From Desulfosporosinus sp. (GTDB lineage Bacteria; Bacillota; Desulfitobacteriia; Desulfitobacteriales; Desulfitobacteriaceae), in assembly GCA_016278585.1 (NCBI GenBank), contig JADQBO010000242.1:1-13628 (forward strand): a stretch of 13,628 nucleotides of DNA, written 5' to 3'. The notes beneath the pieces were generated by a model. The model ran no database searches and was not told the DNA's origin. It saw only the letters and a list, made by a program, of their open reading frames with translations. Both the position numbers and the translations under genes were made by a program. Below, piece by piece: positions 6,448 to 13,628 of the stretch (position 1 is its first letter; the number at the start of each line of letters is the position of its first letter).

Positions 6448-7854
6448 TTAGCTAGCCTTAGCATAACTTTTACGATTGTAGGAGACCACTGCTGCCACAA
6501 GAGCAATCCCCATAGCCACGAACATTACCGAATGATATGCAGACATAAAGCCTTCTATTTGACCTGGCTGGGGTAGGGTAACACCGCCCCAAACATCGAA
6601 TAACGATACAGCTAAAGCAATACCCGTAACCATTCCTAAGTTTCTAACAAGACTATTAATTCCGCCGGCAATACTAAGTTTTTGAGGGGAAACTGAACTC
6701 ATGACACTGCTATTGTTCGGAGATTGAAACATACCGGCTCCCAGGCCTGAGAGTATAGGGCCAGGAAGTATCTGAATAAAACTCGACGTAGTTGTAAGGG
6801 TGGTAAAATAAAACAAGCCTAATGCGGTAATAACTAAACCGCTTGTTGTAAGAATCATCGGTCCAAATTTGTCAGAAGCATGACCGCTAAGAGGAGCTAC
6901 AAATGCCATTACTAATGGGAAAACCATCAATATCAAGCCAACCTGGGAAGGTTCGTAGTGAAGAATCCCTTGTAAGTAAAAAGGTAAGAGAATGACGTTG
7001 GAAAACATAGCCACAAAGGAGAGCCCTCCGGCAAGATTACCTATAAAGAAAGGACGGTTGCGAAAAAGGGATAAATCAATCATAGGATGCTGGACCCTAC
7101 GTTCAGTTATAATAAACCAGACCAGTGACGTTATTCCTAGTACTAGGCTTAATAGCACGGGAGGACTTGACCACCCCCACGCCTCACCATTCGTTATTCC
7201 CAAAAGCACACCGATCATCCCAAACGTAAATGTAAAAGCCCCTGTAACGTCAAAACTCTCTTTATGTTCGTTAGGTACATCCTTCGGTAGAATCAAGAGT
7301 ACTGCGATATAGCCGATGATGCCAATCGGAATATTGATGAAAAAAATTGAGCGCCAACTAGAAATGCCAATTATAATTCCGCCTAAAGCAGGGCCTGTCA
7401 GTGATCCTAATGCAACAACGGTTCCGGTCAGACCTAGCGCTCTACCCCGCTCCTTAGGTGGGAAAATTGCGGTAATGATAGCCGCGCTGTTAGACATTAA
7501 CATGGAAGCACCCACAGCTTGCAACACCCTGGTCCCTACTAGGAACCAGATATTTTGGGCGAACCCACATAAAACTGAACCTAGAGTAAAGATTATAAAA
7601 CCAAGAGCAAAGACTTTTTTACGCCCAAACATGTCAGCAATCCGACCAAAGACTGGCAATAAACTGGTAATTGTCAAAAGATAAGCACTCACTACCCATT
7701 GGATTGTAGAAAGATCCGACTGAAATTCTCTCGATATAGTAGGCAAGGCTACATTGACTATACTGCTATCAAGAGTGGACATAAAGGTACCAACCGCCAC
7801 TGTAGCTAAGACAAACCAGCGATAATTTGGAGAATTTTTAATAGTTTCTAACAC
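6448..7854 (-). CDS. MFS multidrug exporter, DHA2 (EmrB/QacA) family
   Basis: This 468-residue membrane protein fits the 14-helix DHA2 drug:proton antiporter family. Near the N-terminus it has LDSSIVNVALPTI (motif D1, helix 1), GRIADMFGRKKVF (motif A, loop 2-3) and GSLTGPALGGIIIG (motif C, helix 5), the last characteristic of exporters. Hydrophobic segments continue to about residue 455. It would use proton-motive force to expel hydrophobic or cationic compounds; the actual substrate cannot be read from sequence. The ATG has GAGGAGGGG just upstream. It lies 104 bases downstream of the restored end of the adaptor gene, with its own promoter (7907-7935) and operator candidate (7872-7900), so it can be expressed apart from the ABC genes. 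EmrB-type exporters can work with HlyD-type adaptors, which makes the neighbouring adaptor a possible partner. Confidence 0.92.
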   Translation of the reverse strand: MLETIKNSPNYRWFVLATVAVGTFMSTLDSSIVNVALPTISREFQSDLSTIQWVVSAYLLTITSLLPVFGRIADMFGRKKVFALGFIIFTLGSVLCGFAQNIWFLVGTRVLQAVGASMLMSNSAAIITAIFPPKERGRALGLTGTVVALGSLTGPALGGIIIGISSWRSIFFINIPIGIIGYIAVLLILPKDVPNEHKESFDVTGAFTFTFGMIGVLLGITNGEAWGWSSPPVLLSLVLGITSLVWFIITERRVQHPMIDLSLFRNRPFFIGNLAGGLSFVAMFSNVILLPFYLQGILHYEPSQVGLILMVFPLVMAFVAPLSGHASDKFGPMILTTSGLVITALGLFYFTTLTTTSSFIQILPGPILSGLGAGMFQSPNNSSVMSSVSPQKLSIAGGINSLVRNLGMVTGIALAVSLFDVWGGVTLPQPGQIEGFMSAYHSVMFVAMGIALVAAVVSYNRKSYAKAS

Positions 7855-7871
7855 ATCTTCCCCTCCTCTGG

Positions 7872-7900
7872 GAAATTGTATTCATTGTCCTAACAATTTC
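7872..7900. promoter_or_regulatory. Palindromic operator candidate of the MFS gene
   Basis: GAAATTGT (7872-7879) and ACAATTTC (7893-7900) form a perfect 8-bp inverted repeat. Nested inside is ATTGT-4-ACAAT (7884-7897). The site begins about where transcription from the 7907-7935 promoter should start, a usual position for a repressor. It does not resemble the TTGACC-type operator upstream of the TetR gene, so a different regulator, perhaps MarR-like, is suggested. Confidence 0.5.
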
Positions 7901-7906
7901 TTGCTA

Positions 7907-7935
7907 ATTATATCAAGGCTACCATAAATCATCAA
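7907..7935 (-). promoter_or_regulatory. Sigma-A-like promoter of the MFS exporter
   Basis: TTGATG (7930-7935, minus) and a perfect TATAAT (7907-7912) are separated by 17 bases. The predicted start near 7900 gives a leader of about 45 bases. Confidence 0.7.
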
Positions 7936-7958
7936 GGATGATTACTTTAGTAAACGTA

Positions 7959-8109
7959 TCATTCTGCTTTAAGACGTTTGCCTTCTTTGAGGTCCTTTAC
8001 GTTAGGGTCTTGCAGAATAAGATCTCCTTCCTCTAATCCTTGCTCAATAATTACCTGGCTGTCATTTTCCAATCCTTTCTTTACGGGTTGGATTTCAGCC
8101 TCCCCCCCC
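7959..8109 (-). pseudogene. Out-of-frame C-terminal tail of the HlyD-type adaptor
   Basis: If one G is added to (or two removed from) the G8 run at 8102-8109, the adaptor frame continues for 47 codons to a TGA at 7959-7961. The tail reads EAEIQPVKKGLENDSQVIIE, then QGLEEGDLILQDPNVKDLKE and GKRLKAE. This is a normal adaptor ending: a KxGL segment, then QGLxEGDxIL, common in the C-terminal domain of RND/ABC-type adaptors. As given, this part is not translated in frame with the rest. Confidence 0.85.
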
Positions 8110-9256
8110 GAATCATCCAAACTGCATCCCCTTCTTGATAAGGAAAAAGGGCAATTTTCGGGATCATTAGTTGATCAGGAATCTTTTTTATAATAAATTT
8201 GACATCCACATTACTTCCAAGAACGACGTTCGGAAAGGGTTCAGCAAGCAAGATCGTTATTTTGACACGGTTTTCCTTTAGGCCGAGTGGGGAAATCCTC
8301 TCCACCGCTGAAATATCAAGGTTGCTTACAGTACCTTCAAAGGATTTATGACCCGAACTGGTCGTTTGAATTACTTGAACCGGGTTTCCTACTTTGATAT
8401 CTAGAGCATCACTGGCTAGGACAAAACTCTCCACTTTATAACCCTCATTTGTGAATACGGTCAGGATTTGCTGGCCTTTAGGGATAACGTTACCTTTTTT
8501 AAGATAAAGGTCTTTAATGGTTCCGTCTTGTTGAGCTACAACGACTGCTTTGCAAATTTTATCTTCCAATTGATCGATTTGTACTTGAAGGGCTTTCTTC
8601 TGATGACTATAGTAAAGTTCTGTCCCTTGGGGCGTCTGATGTTGCTCATAGATCAGTTGCAAGCCTAACTTCTGTTGCTCCAATAGACTTTTCGCCTTCT
8701 CGGACGCTGCCAGAGCTTCTTCATATTGGACAAGGGCAACTGATCCAGCGTCATAGAGTGCCTTCATTCTAGCTGAGTTTAGTTCCTCTGTCTGAACATC
8801 CTTTTCGGCTAGCTGTATTAGTAACCTTTGTTGGGCAAGTTGTGCTTCGTTAGGGCTTTTATAATTCTGTAAGCGTTGTCCTTCCAGACTTTGTAATTGC
8901 GCTTTCAACCCTTCCACCTGAAAATTTAAGTCACTGGTACTTATTTCTATGAGCACTTGTCCCTTCTTAACGCTGTCACCATTTTGGACTTTGAGGGATT
9001 GTAATTCACCCTCAATGGGATTAAAGATTGGCCATTCTTGGGCAGCCATAACTTGTCCTTCCTCGGTGAACCCTTTGGTAAAGTCCTTGGGATGCAGAGT
9101 AATAACGTTAACCGCTAGAGGCATGGCGTTTAAGATGGTGGCAGAAATAAGAACGAGGAGTGCAAGCCCTCCTGCAATTACTAACTTGCGAGATTTAAGA
9201 TTGGGTAGTTTAAACATTTTTGGAGTTTGCTTAACGTTTGTTTTTTCAATGGCCAT
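8081..9256 (-). CDS. HlyD/MacA-type efflux membrane-fusion (adaptor) protein, frameshifted near the 3' end
   Basis: This protein (391 residues as read) resembles HlyD/MacA-type adaptors that extend an export pump on the outer face of the membrane. An N-terminal transmembrane helix lies at about residues 24-45. A biotinyl-lipoyl-like half (EGELQSLKVQNGDSVKKGQV) follows, then a long Q/E/L-rich alpha-hairpin (about 105-240), the second lipoyl half (DGTIKDLYLKKGNVIPKGQ) and a beta-barrel domain. The frame breaks at eight G (8102-8109), leaving the artificial ending RLKSNP; the restored product would be 432 residues ending at 7959. I chose ATG 9256 because GAGGGTG precedes it; an ATG ten codons upstream (9286) lacks a binding site. 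It is 139 bases after the ABC permease gene, with no clear promoter or terminator between, so probable co-transcription. The gap contains three AATAAACC-like octamers. Confidence 0.88.
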   Translation of the reverse strand: MAIEKTNVKQTPKMFKLPNLKSRKLVIAGGLALLVLISATILNAMPLAVNVITLHPKDFTKGFTEEGQVMAAQEWPIFNPIEGELQSLKVQNGDSVKKGQVLIEISTSDLNFQVEGLKAQLQSLEGQRLQNYKSPNEAQLAQQRLLIQLAEKDVQTEELNSARMKALYDAGSVALVQYEEALAASEKAKSLLEQQKLGLQLIYEQHQTPQGTELYYSHQKKALQVQIDQLEDKICKAVVVAQQDGTIKDLYLKKGNVIPKGQQILTVFTNEGYKVESFVLASDALDIKVGNPVQVIQTTSSGHKSFEGTVSNLDISAVERISPLGLKENRVKITILLAEPFPNVVLGSNVDVKFIIKKIPDQLMIPKIALFPYQEGDAVWMIRGGRLKSNP

Positions 9257-9395
9257 GCTAATCACCCTCTCATAAACTCTAAACATTTCAGAGTCAACTC
9301 AAATTCTTTCTTTACTGTTTATGCATGTCTATTACTGCGCACTTAGCTTAAATAGTTTAATGGTTTATTGGTTTATTGTACTTTAAACTTCAATC

Positions 9396-11774
9396 CTAAT
9401 CTCGTGTTGCCAGAATCTCAACATAGGGAAGGGACTTTATTTTATAGTAAGCCCTGCTTTGAGCCACCAAAACAGAAAAGGCGGTTCCTGCAGCCGCACC
9501 CAGTAAAGCCATGAGCGGTAGTTCTGCCGGAAGAGAGTACATATCATTGCTCATTGACTGTGCCATACTCAGATTTAACCCATAGGCCATAGGAATACCA
9601 AGCAGAATCCCAAAGGCATATAACGTCCATTGTTCCGAGGTGATTATCCGTAATACCTCTCTTGGTGTCATCCCTAACACTCGGAGAGATGACAATTCAC
9701 GTTTCCGTTCAGAGAGAGAAATAATACTAGCATTATAGATAAGGGCAAATCCGCAAATCCCACCCAGAATTGCGAGTATCCAGACAGTGAACCCGAACGA
9801 ATCCATCATTTTTCGAATTTTATCCCCCGTATCCTTTAGGGATTCGATTGAGGCCACATTACTAGCATTACGGTATTTAGTTTTGAGGGGTCCTACCTCA
9901 GAAGCATCCATCTCGATCAGCATAGATGTACTGATTTCTCCTTGTCTTAGAAAACGTTGTAATTGTTTTTCCTCCATGAAAGCATTAAGCCCTACATACT
10001 GAGGAACTACCCCTTTAACAAACAGTTTCTCACCCTTCTGACCGACAGTTTCTCTGCGCAAGGGACTTTCTACGTAAATCTGGTCTCCTGCTTTGACATT
10101 TAAGGACTTAGCTAAATGTTCGGAAAGCAAAACCCCCTGGTCAGGAACCTCCACCCGTTGACCCTTTTTATCTAGAATATTATAGAGTGTGGATTCCTTA
10201 GAAAGCCCCATCAGAGCCACATCTTTCTGTAACCAACCGTTTCTCAACGTAGCCGGTATTTCCAGTAAAGGTTCTACTTTTGTTACCCCCGGTTCATGGG
10301 CGACGGCAAGTTTTGTGGCACCTGTGGGAGAAGGCTGGCTTAACTGTAATTTGACATCATAGGTTTGTACTTGTTCTAATTGGACTACGGTCAATAATTC
10401 TGTCATGTTCTGCATTGACCAAGAAACGGTCATTAAGCTAAAAACTACTGCAATTCCGATGACGTTAAAGAGACTTCTAGTTGGGGTGCGAAACACATCT
10501 CGAATACCCATTTGGGCTTGAGACGAGAGGTTTTTCCAAAACCATGTAAATTTTTCGATGATAGTTCTAGACGCAGTCCCTGGGGCAGGAGGCCTCATAG
10601 CCTGGGCTGGTTCTAAATGTAAAATATCAAGACTTCCTTTTATCCCACTAAGAACACTAAAAATGAGTGCTAGCGCTAGGCTAAAAAAGAGGTATTTGAG
10701 AGAGAATTCGCTTTTGAGTCCAGGTAAATCAAAAAATGCCTTGTACATGGTCGTTAAAGGAAAGGAAAGAGCTACCCCGGCTAACCCCCCCAATAATCCC
10801 CCCGTAATCCCTATCACCACCGGATAAGTAAGGTAATGTAAGATAATCTCTCGATCCGTATAGCCAAAAGCCTTAAGGTTCCCAATGATCGCCCGTTGTT
10901 GTTCAATCAGGCGTCGCAACATGGTATACAGAATTATTGCAGCCACGCCCAAAAACACCACCGGTAGAGTTTTCGTCATTGTACGGATTTGTTTAATCTC
11001 ACTAGTCATAATAGCGTGACTCGTTTGATCTTTACGGGGAACAAGGCTCCGAATTCCATAGGGTTTTAACTCTGCTTGAAGGCTGTCCTTAACTAAATCA
11101 AAACTAACATCGTCCTTGAGAGTTATCACGAGATCGTTGACTTGTCCCTTTTCCTTAACGAGCCCTTTAAGGGTGCTAAAGGAAACGTACGCGATGCCAA
11201 AGTCTTCTGGGGATGGATAAAGGTCTTGGGCATTTCTCATAATGTAAATAAACTCTGGGCTTTGCGCAGTTCCAGTAATAATAAAGGATACTTGATTACC
11301 CTCAAGATTAACATCGATGGTATCCCCTATCGACAAGTGATTGGCGGCCAAAAATTTGGGATCCACGAGTATTTCAGAATGGTTTTCTCTAGGTAACTGC
11401 CCCGCTGTGAGGTGAATTTGGTTAATTTGTGAGGTATTTGGACGATTAAGGGTCAACATTTTCAAAGAACGATTCGAGTCTTTCTGTTGATCAATAATCC
11501 GCACCTCTTTGACAATTCGTCCTGCTGCTTGATCAATTCCAGGGATGAGCGATAATGTGTTAACTTTGCTATCGGGGTAACCTGTTACGCTCATAAATCC
11601 GTCCGCAAAGTTTGTTTCCGTATAAAAATTCTCTAAGGCCTTATCCATGCTCTCCACCGCTATGGACATAGCCGTATAAATGAGCAAACCCAGGGAGATG
11701 ACCACGATGCAAGCAAAATAGACCCCTTTATTCTCTTTGATATCTCTCCAGTTCTTTCTTCTAAGCATCACCAT
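9396..11774 (-). CDS. ABC transporter permease, two FtsX/MacB-type units
   Basis: This 792-residue permease has the duplicated layout of the FtsX/SalY type VII ABC family. Unit one has a helix at about residues 20-40, an extracytoplasmic MacB-like domain to about 265 and an FtsX core of three helices (about 270-390). Unit two has a helix near 435-455, a second extracytoplasmic domain to about 670 and a final FtsX core (about 672-785). Such permeases act by mechanotransmission, exporting peptides, lipids or drugs or sensing antimicrobials, rather than by classical alternating access. The first ATG overlaps the ATPase gene end in ATGGTGA, and a second ATG two codons on overlaps its stop, so translation is coupled. 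No strong ribosome binding site is seen. The ATPase upstream and adaptor downstream suggest a MacAB-like pump; the substrate is unknown. Confidence 0.9.
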   Translation of the reverse strand: MVMLRRKNWRDIKENKGVYFACIVVISLGLLIYTAMSIAVESMDKALENFYTETNFADGFMSVTGYPDSKVNTLSLIPGIDQAAGRIVKEVRIIDQQKDSNRSLKMLTLNRPNTSQINQIHLTAGQLPRENHSEILVDPKFLAANHLSIGDTIDVNLEGNQVSFIITGTAQSPEFIYIMRNAQDLYPSPEDFGIAYVSFSTLKGLVKEKGQVNDLVITLKDDVSFDLVKDSLQAELKPYGIRSLVPRKDQTSHAIMTSEIKQIRTMTKTLPVVFLGVAAIILYTMLRRLIEQQRAIIGNLKAFGYTDREIILHYLTYPVVIGITGGLLGGLAGVALSFPLTTMYKAFFDLPGLKSEFSLKYLFFSLALALIFSVLSGIKGSLDILHLEPAQAMRPPAPGTASRTIIEKFTWFWKNLSSQAQMGIRDVFRTPTRSLFNVIGIAVVFSLMTVSWSMQNMTELLTVVQLEQVQTYDVKLQLSQPSPTGATKLAVAHEPGVTKVEPLLEIPATLRNGWLQKDVALMGLSKESTLYNILDKKGQRVEVPDQGVLLSEHLAKSLNVKAGDQIYVESPLRRETVGQKGEKLFVKGVVPQYVGLNAFMEEKQLQRFLRQGEISTSMLIEMDASEVGPLKTKYRNASNVASIESLKDTGDKIRKMMDSFGFTVWILAILGGICGFALIYNASIISLSERKRELSSLRVLGMTPREVLRIITSEQWTLYAFGILLGIPMAYGLNLSMAQSMSNDMYSLPAELPLMALLGAAAGTAFSVLVAQSRAYYKIKSLPYVEILATRD

Positions 11775-12475
11775 GAGATATACTCAGGACACAAGGGATG
11801 CTCTATAACTTTAATATCATCAAGCAACCCATCTTTTAAGTAAAAAACACGGTTCGCCATTTTGGCAATTTCAACATTATGAGTAATAATCATTACCGTT
11901 TTATGGTACTCACGGTTTAGTTTTTGTAATGCTTTTAAAACTTGAATCCCGGTTTGAATATCTAAGGCTCCAGTTGGCTCATCACAGAGTAATAACTCCG
12001 GGTTTTTAACAATAGCTCGAGCAATAGCAACCCTCTGCTGTTGGCCTCCTGAGAGCTGGGATGGAAAATGATCCGACCACGATTCAAGACCCACTTCACG
12101 TAAAATGTCTGAGACGGAGAGTGGATTCTGGGCGATTTCCTTGGCTAACCTAACATTTTCATAGGTTGTGAGATTTGGCATTAAGTTATAGTTTTGGAAG
12201 ACAAAGCCCACCTCATGACGTCGATAAAGAGTGAGTTCTTGATCATCAATCTTATGTAGTGGCTCACCCTTGTAATAAAGCTCACCCGATGAGGCCTGGG
12301 TCATTCCACCAATAATATTCAGTAACGTGGTCTTACCAGAGCCACTTTGACCTAATACGACAATGAATTCTCCGTAGAAGATTTGGAAGTTGATCCCCTT
12401 TAAGACTTCGATCTCTACTTCCCCTGTCCGATAACGCTTACGAATATCTTTTCCTTCCATAAGAATGTCCGTCAT
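11768..12475 (-). CDS. ABC transporter ATP-binding protein (MacB/LolD type)
   Basis: This 235-residue ATPase powers the adjacent permease. All nucleotide-binding motifs are intact: Walker A GQSGSGKT (42-49), Q-loop Q94 in FVFQNYNLMP, signature LSGGQQQR (141-148), Walker B LLLCDEP (161-167) and the switch histidine H199 in ITHN. FVFQNYNLMP with TTYENV, and DEPTGALD, are typical of the MacB/LolD/FtsE group, consistent with an FtsX-type partner. Its ATG overlaps the TetR stop by 4 bases (ATGA), with AGGGGTG just upstream. Its own stop overlaps the permease start. The three genes therefore form one tightly coupled transcription unit. Confidence 0.95.
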   Translation of the reverse strand: MTDILMEGKDIRKRYRTGEVEIEVLKGINFQIFYGEFIVVLGQSGSGKTTLLNIIGGMTQASSGELYYKGEPLHKIDDQELTLYRRHEVGFVFQNYNLMPNLTTYENVRLAKEIAQNPLSVSDILREVGLESWSDHFPSQLSGGQQQRVAIARAIVKNPELLLCDEPTGALDIQTGIQVLKALQKLNREYHKTVMIITHNVEIAKMANRVFYLKDGLLDDIKVIEHPLCPEYISW

Positions 12476-13116
12476 TTCACCCCTCCTTCTGAACTATACA
12501 TCCCAAACTTTAAGATTTCCATAAACTCATGATACTCTAGCAAAATTTTATCATAATTCCGGAACAACTCTTGTTCCTTACCTTTAAAATCCTGAAGATA
12601 TTTTTCTCCTAGCGCCCCTAGAAAAAGCATGATTATTTGAATCGCCTTAGAGGTTTCTACGCCGGTTCGAAACTTTGAGTAATCAATATCTTCAAAAAAC
12701 GAAGGCATAAGTTCCTTTGAGACTTGAATATATTTTTTTTCGATTTCGGATCCCATGTCTTGTGGAGAACTTGCAAGTGCTTCCATGAATAGTTTAACAA
12801 TATAGGGATGATCATACGCTATTTTAAGTTTAATCACCCCCAGTTCGCTCAACCTTTGAAAGATATCCCTTGTCTCTGTCAATGGGTATTTCTTATATTC
12901 TTCAATCATTTTTTGAATGCTGTAATCGACGACATAGAAAAATAAACTTCTTTTATTCTTAAAATAATGAAACAGAATCCCCTTCGAAATACCCGCTTCC
13001 TTAACAATCGTGTTGGTTGAGGCCTTCTCATATCCTCGTTCGGCAAACTCATAGATACAGGCATCTAAAATACGTTGCTTCTTTTCACTATTTAGATTTT
13101 CAAAATTATTATACAA
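12472..13116 (-). CDS. TetR/AcrR family transcriptional regulator
   Basis: This 214-residue protein has an N-terminal TetR-type helix-turn-helix at about residues 12-60. ILDACIYEFAERGYEKAST is followed by TNTIVKEAGISKGILFHYF, containing the recognition helix, and by KNKRSLF. The remaining helical part would bind a ligand and dimerise; it shows no motif that identifies the ligand. It is the first gene of the efflux operon and overlaps the ATPase gene by 4 bases. The ATG is preceded by AAGGAG at about 12 bases, slightly long. A perfect palindrome in its promoter (13191-13206) is the likely binding site, so the protein probably represses its own operon until the exported compound is present. Direct binding is inferred, not shown by the sequence. 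Confidence 0.92.
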   Translation of the reverse strand: MYNNFENLNSEKKQRILDACIYEFAERGYEKASTNTIVKEAGISKGILFHYFKNKRSLFFYVVDYSIQKMIEEYKKYPLTETRDIFQRLSELGVIKLKIAYDHPYIVKLFMEALASSPQDMGSEIEKKYIQVSKELMPSFFEDIDYSKFRTGVETSKAIQIIMLFLGALGEKYLQDFKGKEQELFRNYDKILLEYHEFMEILKFGMYSSEGGVK

Positions 13117-13177
13117 ACTGTTCTCTCCTTGTTAACTGCACTTAAATCAGTTATCAACAGTATAAATCATTAATAGG

Positions 13178-13206
13178 ATTATACCCCTCTTTGACCAAGC
13201 GGTCAA
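13178..13206 (-). promoter_or_regulatory. Promoter with TTGACC-4-GGTCAA operator of the tetR-ABC operon
   Basis: On the minus strand TTGACC (13201-13206) and a perfect TATAAT (13178-13183) are 17 bases apart. The palindrome TTGACC-aagc-GGTCAA (13191-13206, plus strand) covers the -35 box and half the spacer. Its size and symmetry suit a TetR-family dimer, and bound repressor would block polymerase. Confidence 0.75.
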
Positions 13207-13271
13207 TGAATAACTAGAATGCTGCATTAACACGTCGAGTAAGACAGATAGTTAGTCCAAAAACTTATTTT

Positions 13272-13300
13272 TGTGTTAAAAGGACCGTCCCCGTTACACA
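13272..13300. repeat. GGACCGTCCCC-type hairpin repeat
   Basis: TGTGTTAA (13272-13279) pairs with TTACACA (13294-13300) with one bulge, enclosing GGAC-C-GTCC. The reverse strand reads GTAACGGGGACGGTCCTTTT. This resembles the GGGGACGGTTCTTTT family of short interspersed repeats that I recall from Firmicutes genomes. A further GTTAC-8-GTAAC palindrome overlaps it at 13293-13310. The rest of 13207-13389 shows no gene and no convincing promoter. Confidence 0.5.
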
Positions 13301-13389
13301 CTTGCGTAACATAACGATATCTCAAATTCTTGGCTAAAGAAACCTTTATGTGGAAATAACTAATAAAAACTTAAAGGGGGGCTAAATTC

Positions 13390-13628
13390 TTGGAAGAGAT
13401 ATTGGTACCCAACCATATTATTGACTTCGGGTCTGCAGACTTAGTAATTGTATCGCAGTCGGATTCTGTTCTAGATGTTATAAGGCTTAAAATTTATGAG
13501 CGAGAACATTTTTTTGCGAACCCTGATCCAGTGATTAATCAGGAGCAAATAGCCCAGTACTCTATTTGTCCGAACTATTTTAGCCAAGCTGTTGCTGAAA
13601 TTGGAGATTTATATACAGGATGGTCCAA
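13390..13628 (+). CDS. Hypothetical protein, 5' part only (TTG start)
   Basis: An open frame begins with TTG at 13390 and runs off the window end, giving at least 79 residues (MEEILVPNHIIDFGSADLVI and onward). An in-frame TAA at 13372-13374 blocks any upstream extension. AAAGGGGGG lies eight bases before the TTG, so a real start is likely. The visible part is hydrophilic, with no signal peptide or membrane segment; it includes ICPNYF and several aromatic residues near its end. I recognise no family. It runs divergently from the efflux operon, about 270 bases from the TetR gene, and may or may not be connected with it. Confidence 0.65.
   Translation, partial: MEEILVPNHIIDFGSADLVIVSQSDSVLDVIRLKIYEREHFFANPDPVINQEQIAQYSICPNYFSQAVAEIGDLYTGWS

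Noticed and set aside
6992..7684. Two plus-strand open frames opposite the MFS gene
   Set aside because: Their proline-rich, low-diversity translations are the mirror of transmembrane codons; the MFS frame has clear family motifs.
9257..9286. Upstream ATG at 9286 as the adaptor start
   Set aside because: No Shine-Dalgarno sequence precedes it, while the ATG at 9256 has GAGGGTG at a good distance.
9352..9392. AATAAACC-like octamers between permease and adaptor as a regulatory array
   Set aside because: Only three imperfect AT-rich copies are present, too few and too degenerate to support a claim.

Overview
This is a chromosomal window of moderate G+C from an anaerobic, Gram-positive-type bacterium. 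Strong GGAGG-type ribosome binding sites, a T-box leader in front of leuA, sigma-A-like promoters with 17-bp spacers and 4-bp ATGA gene overlaps all point to Firmicutes. A CCG-domain/LUD-domain iron-sulfur gene pair, a type common in lactate-oxidising sulfate reducers, suggests a Desulfosporosinus/Desulfitobacterium-like member of the Peptococcaceae. That placement is inference; no rRNA or other marker gene is present.

Layout. Positions 1-314 hold no gene, but contain a nested set of inverted repeats (63-168), a perfect 13-bp inverted repeat (186-222) and a terminator (232-277). Positions 315-2497 (minus) hold two overlapping genes: a CCG-domain Fe-S protein and a LUD-domain protein with two 4Fe-4S motifs, probably electron-transfer parts of a lactate or related hydroxyacid oxidation system. 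Divergent promoters lie in 2498-3036. On the plus strand, 3037-4378 encodes a membrane-anchored M23 peptidase followed by a bactofilin, a pairing known from cell-shape and wall-remodelling systems. A strong hairpin (4436-4478) separates this pair from the convergent leuA gene (4510-6021, minus). leuA has a long T-box leader with a CUC (Leu) specifier, and that leader carries a four-copy heptamer repeat.

Positions 6448-13116 (minus) form an efflux locus. In transcription order it contains a TetR regulator, an ABC ATPase, a large FtsX/MacB-type permease, an HlyD-type adaptor and a DHA2-type MFS exporter. The first three genes overlap one another and start from one promoter whose spacer and -35 contain a perfect TTGACC-4-GGTCAA operator, suggesting autorepression by the TetR protein. 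The MFS gene has its own good promoter, followed by a separate palindromic operator candidate. The adaptor gene is frameshifted at a run of eight G, and its last 47 codons continue in another frame. Beyond the locus are a repeat of the GGACCGTCCCC type and, at the window end, the 5' part of an unrecognised gene starting with TTG.

I found no convincing evidence of a wholly new system. The best leads are the frameshift at the G8 tract, the repeat inside the T-box leader, the nested-stem element at 63-168 and the two unlike operators of the efflux locus.
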